From contig OZ024889.1 in NCBI GenBank assembly GCA_964017195.1, forward strand, positions 51,373,418-51,437,417: DNA of 64,000 nt. The letters run 5' to 3'. Positions 61,061 through 64,000 of the stretch are shown in pieces (position 1 is the stretch's first letter; every line of letters begins with the position of its first letter). Under the pieces are notes generated by a model that was not told where the DNA came from, made no database searches, and worked only from the letters and a program-made list of their open reading frames with translations. The stretch is from Siderastrea radians (Eukaryota > Cnidaria > Anthozoa > Scleractinia > Rhizangiidae). A program made the translations under genes and the position numbers.

Positions 61061-63119
61061 AAAAGCTGAGATGTTCAAGTAAAAAATTCTCCAAATGAAT
61101 GTATCTTACTTGATTTCCCTGAAGAAAGCTGAGAGCGAAGTCCACAAGCTGGAACATTCCTCTGTTTGCATTCCACATAATATTGGACAGCTTAACATCA
61201 CCATGAATAACTTCGCTGGCAGCCAGAAAACTCAGGGCCCTCAAAATATGTTGTGAACATTCCTTGATAATGTAGAGAGGAAGGCCTTCCCCTGAGTTTT
61301 TAAGCAAGATGTGATGAAGATTGCAACTAAGCCTCTCATAAGCTAAGTGCATCAGACCTCTATGAGAGAAGTAATCCAGCAAATGTACTAGAAAAGTGAT
61401 GAAAAAGAAAGAACAACATTTCCACGTATGTATTTTGACTCCTCCAAAAAGAATTCAAATTTAATAGAGGGAGGGGCTTATCAACTTTTTTTCCAAGTCA
61501 AAGAACTGTGTTTACCATATATAGTTGACTCCTGATAACTCAACTCTCCAAGGGAAATCAAAAAGGTTTGAGAAATCAGGAGTTCGAGTTATCGGGGGAT
61601 GGGATTCCTGCTGACACTAGTACTAATCACACATATTCTCACAGGAAGAACTGACACCTTTTTGTGCAATATAACATCAAAAAACTAAAAGAAATTGACA
61701 CAAAGAACAATAATGAGGCACTTCGAAAATACATACTGCTCAAATGTCATTGAGTATGTTTTGTCTCATTTTGACACATGAGGTTTGAGTTATGAAGGGC
61801 AAAATTATAAAGAAAATGATGTGGGTGGAAGAAATCCTCTTTGAGTTAGCGAAAAAAAGTTATCAAGAGTTCCAGTTATTGAGGGTAAATTTACAGTTAT
61901 TATACAGATTCTAGGGAAAATCGATCTTGCTTTGAGTTAGCGTGAGCTTCGAGCCCAGGGGGGTACTCTGGGTCTTGTGCAAATGAAGCCAAATTCTTAT
62001 ACTCACAAATAGTCCCATCAGGCTAAAACTGAACCCAAAAAACAGCTCAAAACGTAGCCTAAAAAAGTGCAGTCCTTTTTATCTGCATGGAAAAAATTGA
62101 TTGAGTCTCTAAATGTAGCTGACACAATATTTTGGCATAAAATTGAGAACTCGGCTTTTTATAAACCATAAAACAATTCTTCCTACCAAAATCTTTCAGC
62201 CCATAAAAGGCCACCAAAAAACTTCTAACCCCAAAAAAGGCCAGATCACTAATTTTAACCCCAAAAATGCCTTTGTACCTCCCACTACTAATATACCTGA
62301 ATACTCCACCGGGGGGGCTTCAAGTTACTGAGAGTTGAGCTACCACGAGTCCACAGTAATCTTAAAGAGCCTATAACTCCCCAAAAATTTTTTTCACCCA
62401 ATTATTCACAGTCAGTCAACAAACCTTTCATGCACTGTATGACAGTCCTGTTTCAACAAACTGCAAAGTGACTGAGAAAAGTTTGAAACTTAAGCTTGGC
62501 TTTACCTCGGTGTAAGAACCTGTGAAACTCACGGATGATGTAAAACAAAGGAAACAAAAACATTTTAAACAATACCGTACAACAAAACAAAAGCTAACAA
62601 AGAAAATCTTGTCAGGTTCTTACACCGAGGTAAACCCTTAAGCTTACATGCACAGTGTAAACAAAATATTGAGTAACAGCAGAAGGAAATGGACGAGAGA
62701 AAAGTCCGTGGCACTGTTTTTGTCAAAGTGCTAGAAATGGAGGGGGTCGATAAGTAGAGGAAATACAGCATGTGTCTTGTTCTTGTAATTGTACTGTACA
62801 CGTACACCAAGCTTTAGCTATCTTATGCAATCTTACCTACATAAGCCTTGTTGTCCGACTTTCCTTGGCGATTCAAATACTCCAGAATTTCCATTTCGTT
62901 AACTCCAGCAGCCTCAAATTGTGGTCCTTGTTTGAAAATCTTCACAGCTCCTTTAATTTCACGACCCTTCTTGAGATTGGTGCTAGAATTACACATCCCA
63001 ACAACTTCAAGAACCACACTACATGTTCCTCTTCCAACACAACGACCGAGCGTCCAGGTGTGCTTGGTAGTCTGTAAAATCTGTCCTTCAAATTCGTCGG
63101 ACCTCAAGGCCGTCGCCAT
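52748..63119 (-). CDS. UHMK1: KIS/UHMK1-like protein kinase with C-terminal UHM domain, 8 exons
   Basis: Exons 5' to 3': 62837-63119, 61110-61387, 60521-60616, 59363-59485, 58931-59034, 58334-58494, 56435-56511, 52748-53041. They total 1416 bp, or 471 residues plus TAA; human UHMK1 has 419. All introns are GT-AG with matching phases. Kinase parts: glycine loop GRGTCSVV (29-36), Lys60 in GAVKIF, Glu75, catalytic loop IHGDVKLSNIMW (Asp158, Asn163), VDFALSF (Asp177), SPE in place of APE, and SDTWS (Asp226). The order and spacing match human UHMK1, including HxDLKPxNILW and the FxLxDFxLSFxxGNQ stretch. Exon 6 carries the conserved DLLLLPTTTLLLDNIYLEN linker into the UHM. The UHM ends in ALTGWIYNGRTVITCFYP, followed by about 62 charged residues. 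In mammals the kinase phosphorylates SF1 and stathmin and its UHM binds splicing factors (family knowledge). Odd points are Ala instead of Gly in DFG and Trp-Ile-Tyr in place of the UHM Arg-x-Phe. Confidence 0.9.
53385..53850 (+). repeat. Minisatellite array 1 built on GTGCACCAGTGCACC
   Basis: About a dozen irregular units of about 34 bp combine CAGTGCACCAGTGCACCA with ATTTAGTGCGCCGGTT. The core GTGCAC is palindromic and contains ApaLI-type sites. It lies in the last intron of the UHMK1-like gene. The long frames it yields (CTAPVHQ repeats) are repeat artefacts. Confidence 0.9.
54599..54655. repeat. Short perfect hairpin
   Basis: GAAAAGAGCAGCGAAGA is answered 23 bp later by TCTTCGCTGCTCTTTTC (17-bp arms). 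It sits between the two GTGCAC arrays. Confidence 0.7.
54838..55305. repeat. Minisatellite array 2 built on AGTGCACTGGTGCACC
   Basis: It contains alternating GTGCACT and GTGCACC palindromes with linkers such as AATGCACTTAAGTGCACTGC. The core matches array 1 but the linkers differ. It lies about 1 kb from array 1 in the same intron. Confidence 0.9.
55450..55592 (+). repeat. Tandem pair of a dispersed CATCCAGGGGGAGTAG repeat
   Basis: Two copies of about 65 bp each contain ATCCAGGGGGGAGTAG-type sequence plus GATGCTCCTAGTCGCTT, about 75 bp apart. A further trace (GATGCTGGTCCATCACAGG) lies near 39427, indicating a dispersed family. Confidence 0.6.
56126..56257. repeat. 18-bp minisatellite in the last intron of the UHMK1-like gene
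   Basis: About seven copies of CCGGGTAATATCTCTATC with point differences, in tandem. Reverse-strand frames of type RDITRDRDI are translations of this repeat. Confidence 0.9.
57157..57192 (+). repeat. (TGTATTC)n heptanucleotide microsatellite
   Basis: Five units of TGTATTC, the fourth with one change. Confidence 0.85.
57353..57826. mobile_element. MITE with GTGGTGACAC ends
   Basis: The left end GGTGGTGACAC pairs with GGGTGTCACCACTG at the right. Inner blocks GGGGAGGCTCCGCCC and GGGCGGAGCCTCCCC are also inverted. The interior repeats short blocks of ATAC with CCCTTT. It is related to 5676-6090. It lies in intron 6 of the UHMK1-like gene. Confidence 0.6.
60384..60473 (+). repeat. (TTCC)n-(TTTA)n compound microsatellite
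   Basis: About six TTCC units, two CATT units and about fourteen TTTA units, in tandem. It ends 48 bp from exon 3 of the UHMK1-like gene. Confidence 0.95.
60928..61061 (+). repeat. (GACT)n-(GATT)n compound microsatellite
   Basis: About seventeen GACT units followed by about sixteen GATT units, 49 bp inside the intron after exon 2 of the UHMK1-like gene. Read through on the minus strand it gives the SINQ/SVSQ runs that extend the exon frame artificially. Confidence 0.95.
61519..62358. mobile_element. MITE with a second element nested inside
   Basis: The outer left end TATAGTTGACTCCTGATAAC and the right end, reverse complement ACTGTGGACTCGTGGTAGCT, align imperfectly over about 28 bp, both with TCAACTCTC. 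Inner pair: CCCAGGGGGGTACTC at 61956 and TACTCCACCGGGGGGGC near 62301. It lies in intron 1 of the UHMK1-like gene. Confidence 0.5.
62488..62644. repeat. Short hairpin element
   Basis: TTTACCTCGGTGTAAGAACC (62503-62522) is answered by GGTTCTTACACCGAGGTAAA (about 62615-62634), with AAGCTT beyond both arms. It is a near-perfect inverted repeat of about 30 bp per arm around a 90-bp loop. Confidence 0.8.
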
Positions 63120-63681
63120 CGCTATAAAAGTTTCAAGTTAACATCTGTTTGACTGGAGACAAAACCCTCACTTTTCCTTGTTTTCCAAAGTGTTCCAGTA
63201 TGGAACATTGTTGTTCAAAGAGGCCGCGAACACACATGTAAATGATGCTACTTTTTTGTGAATGCTCACTTCCTTTCCGCCATTGTGTAAACATGCTAAC
63301 TATTTTTGGATGATGGGAGGGGAGGGTACGTAGTACGAAATATCTTTTACAGATTGAGGGTGCATAAATACTGATATATTATTTAGTCGTTTTAGAAATG
63401 GCAATGCGTAGCTATAATACTTCTCTTTTTATTTTTGTAGTTATTTTTATTTCATGAGTTTGACTTTTTGCGAATAAAATAATTTCTTCCCAGGTACTCG
63501 GCCCTAAAAATAATTACATGCGCCCGCGAATAGCACCTTTGCAGTCAGTGATTCAATAGATAAGCACGCGCATAAGGAGTAAACACCATGTGAAATTTTT
63601 TCTCTGTAGTTTTGTGGCAAAATCTCTGGTATTTTAACCCTACTTTTTGAAGTTTGGATTGGTAATTCACTCAGCAGAGTA
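63120..63681. promoter_or_regulatory. Head-to-head intergenic region UHMK1 / YEATS2
   Basis: Exactly 562 bp separate the two divergent start codons. The interval must hold both 5' UTRs and both transcription starts unless upstream noncoding exons exist. No clear TATA box is seen. The part next to UHMK1 is mixed-composition and the part next to YEATS2 (63350-63480) is AT-rich. A shared bidirectional promoter is inference from spacing. Confidence 0.5.
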
Positions 63682-64000
63682 ATGGAAACTAGTTGGGACG
63701 AAAAGGAGACAGAAGATCCGGATTATGAGTCTGTTAGCAAGGAACGCAGGCGAGAACAAGGCAACCTTAGCACTCGCCAACAAGATGCCAAAGAACAAGC
63801 GATACAGCGAATAGAACACATAATTCGGCAGCAGTTCGGTTTTGAGATACATTTGAAGGAGAGAGAAATCGATGTAATCGATGAAAGGATCCGTCAAGCG
63901 AAAGTCATGTTAGACAGACTGAGAGCTTGTGTTTTGGCGAAATACTACGGTACGTCCGAAATCAAAGGAAATCGTACCTCTGCAAAGTTGGACAGGGGTG
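63682..64000 (+). CDS. YEATS2: YEATS domain-containing protein 2, 5' end only (cut by window edge)
   Basis: YEATS2 is the acyl-lysine-reading subunit of the ATAC histone acetyltransferase complex in animals. Only the N-terminus is present. The frame from ATG at 63682-63684 stays open to the window end (106 codons). Recognition rests on EDPDYESVSKERRR, AIQRIEHIIRQQFGFEI, KEREIDVIDERIRQAK and MLDRLRACVLAKYY. These align in order with the human N-terminus (DPDYEDVS, VQKIETIIKEQFALEM, HEIEVIDQRL, MMDKLRACIVANYY). The YEATS domain itself would lie downstream. A possible donor GTACGT at 63952 directly follows the KYY codons, so the coding exon may end there; without splicing the frame also stays open. 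Confidence 0.87.
   Translation, partial: METSWDEKETEDPDYESVSKERRREQGNLSTRQQDAKEQAIQRIEHIIRQQFGFEIHLKEREIDVIDERIRQAKVMLDRLRACVLAKYYGTSEIKGNRTSAKLDRG

Noticed and set aside
60906..61110. SINQ/SVSQ-rich C-terminal extension of the kinase frame
   Set aside because: This is read-through into the intron. The donor GTAAGA after GNQ and the next in-phase exon at 60521-60616 fit the kinase family.

Overview
The window is nuclear DNA of an animal, most likely an anthozoan cnidarian such as a stony coral or sea anemone. It is AT-rich and has intron-dense genes with GT-AG introns, animal gene families, and introns and spacers crowded with short terminal-inverted-repeat elements (MITEs) and microsatellites. 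The cnidarian assignment is inferred from overall character; no marker gene here settles it. There is no bacterial operon, CRISPR or phage content.

Five protein-coding genes can be supported. (1) 9659-32584, minus strand: a complete 30-exon golgin-97 (GOLGA1) orthologue. I assembled it exon by exon with consistent splice phases to an 840-residue coiled-coil protein ending in a GRIP domain. (2) 34957-41371, plus strand: a nine-exon type I membrane protein of 453 residues with two tandem ZP-C-like modules and no recognisable ZP-N. (3) 44117-45163, plus strand: an intronless 348-residue basic, probably disordered protein of unknown function. (4) 52748-63119, minus strand: an eight-exon, 471-residue orthologue of the kinase KIS/UHMK1, with a C-terminal UHM (RRM-like) domain and altered signature motifs. 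(5) 63682-64000, plus strand: the 5' end of YEATS2, cut by the window edge.

Layout: 1-9100 is gene-free and repeat-bearing. It holds a TTAA-flanked piggyBac-like MITE, a nested inverted repeat and a Tc1/mariner-like MITE copy. The golgin gene fills 9.6-32.6 kb; its introns carry many MITEs, a decayed LINE fragment, a tRNA-like SINE and a 1.4-kb Mutator-like non-autonomous element with an intact 11-bp target duplication. A 2.4-kb divergent spacer separates golgin from the ZP gene. From 45 to 52.7 kb there is no gene, but there is an inverted-repeat complex: a 2.2-kb TIR element, most of which recurs in opposite orientation 1.7 kb away. Two arrays built on GTGCAC lie in the last intron of the UHMK1-like gene.

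The genes do not form a pathway. Golgin-97 works in trans-Golgi tethering, the ZP protein at the cell surface, UHMK1 in splicing-factor phosphorylation and YEATS2 in chromatin. UHMK1 and YEATS2 are head-to-head with 562 bp between start codons, which suggests a shared promoter.
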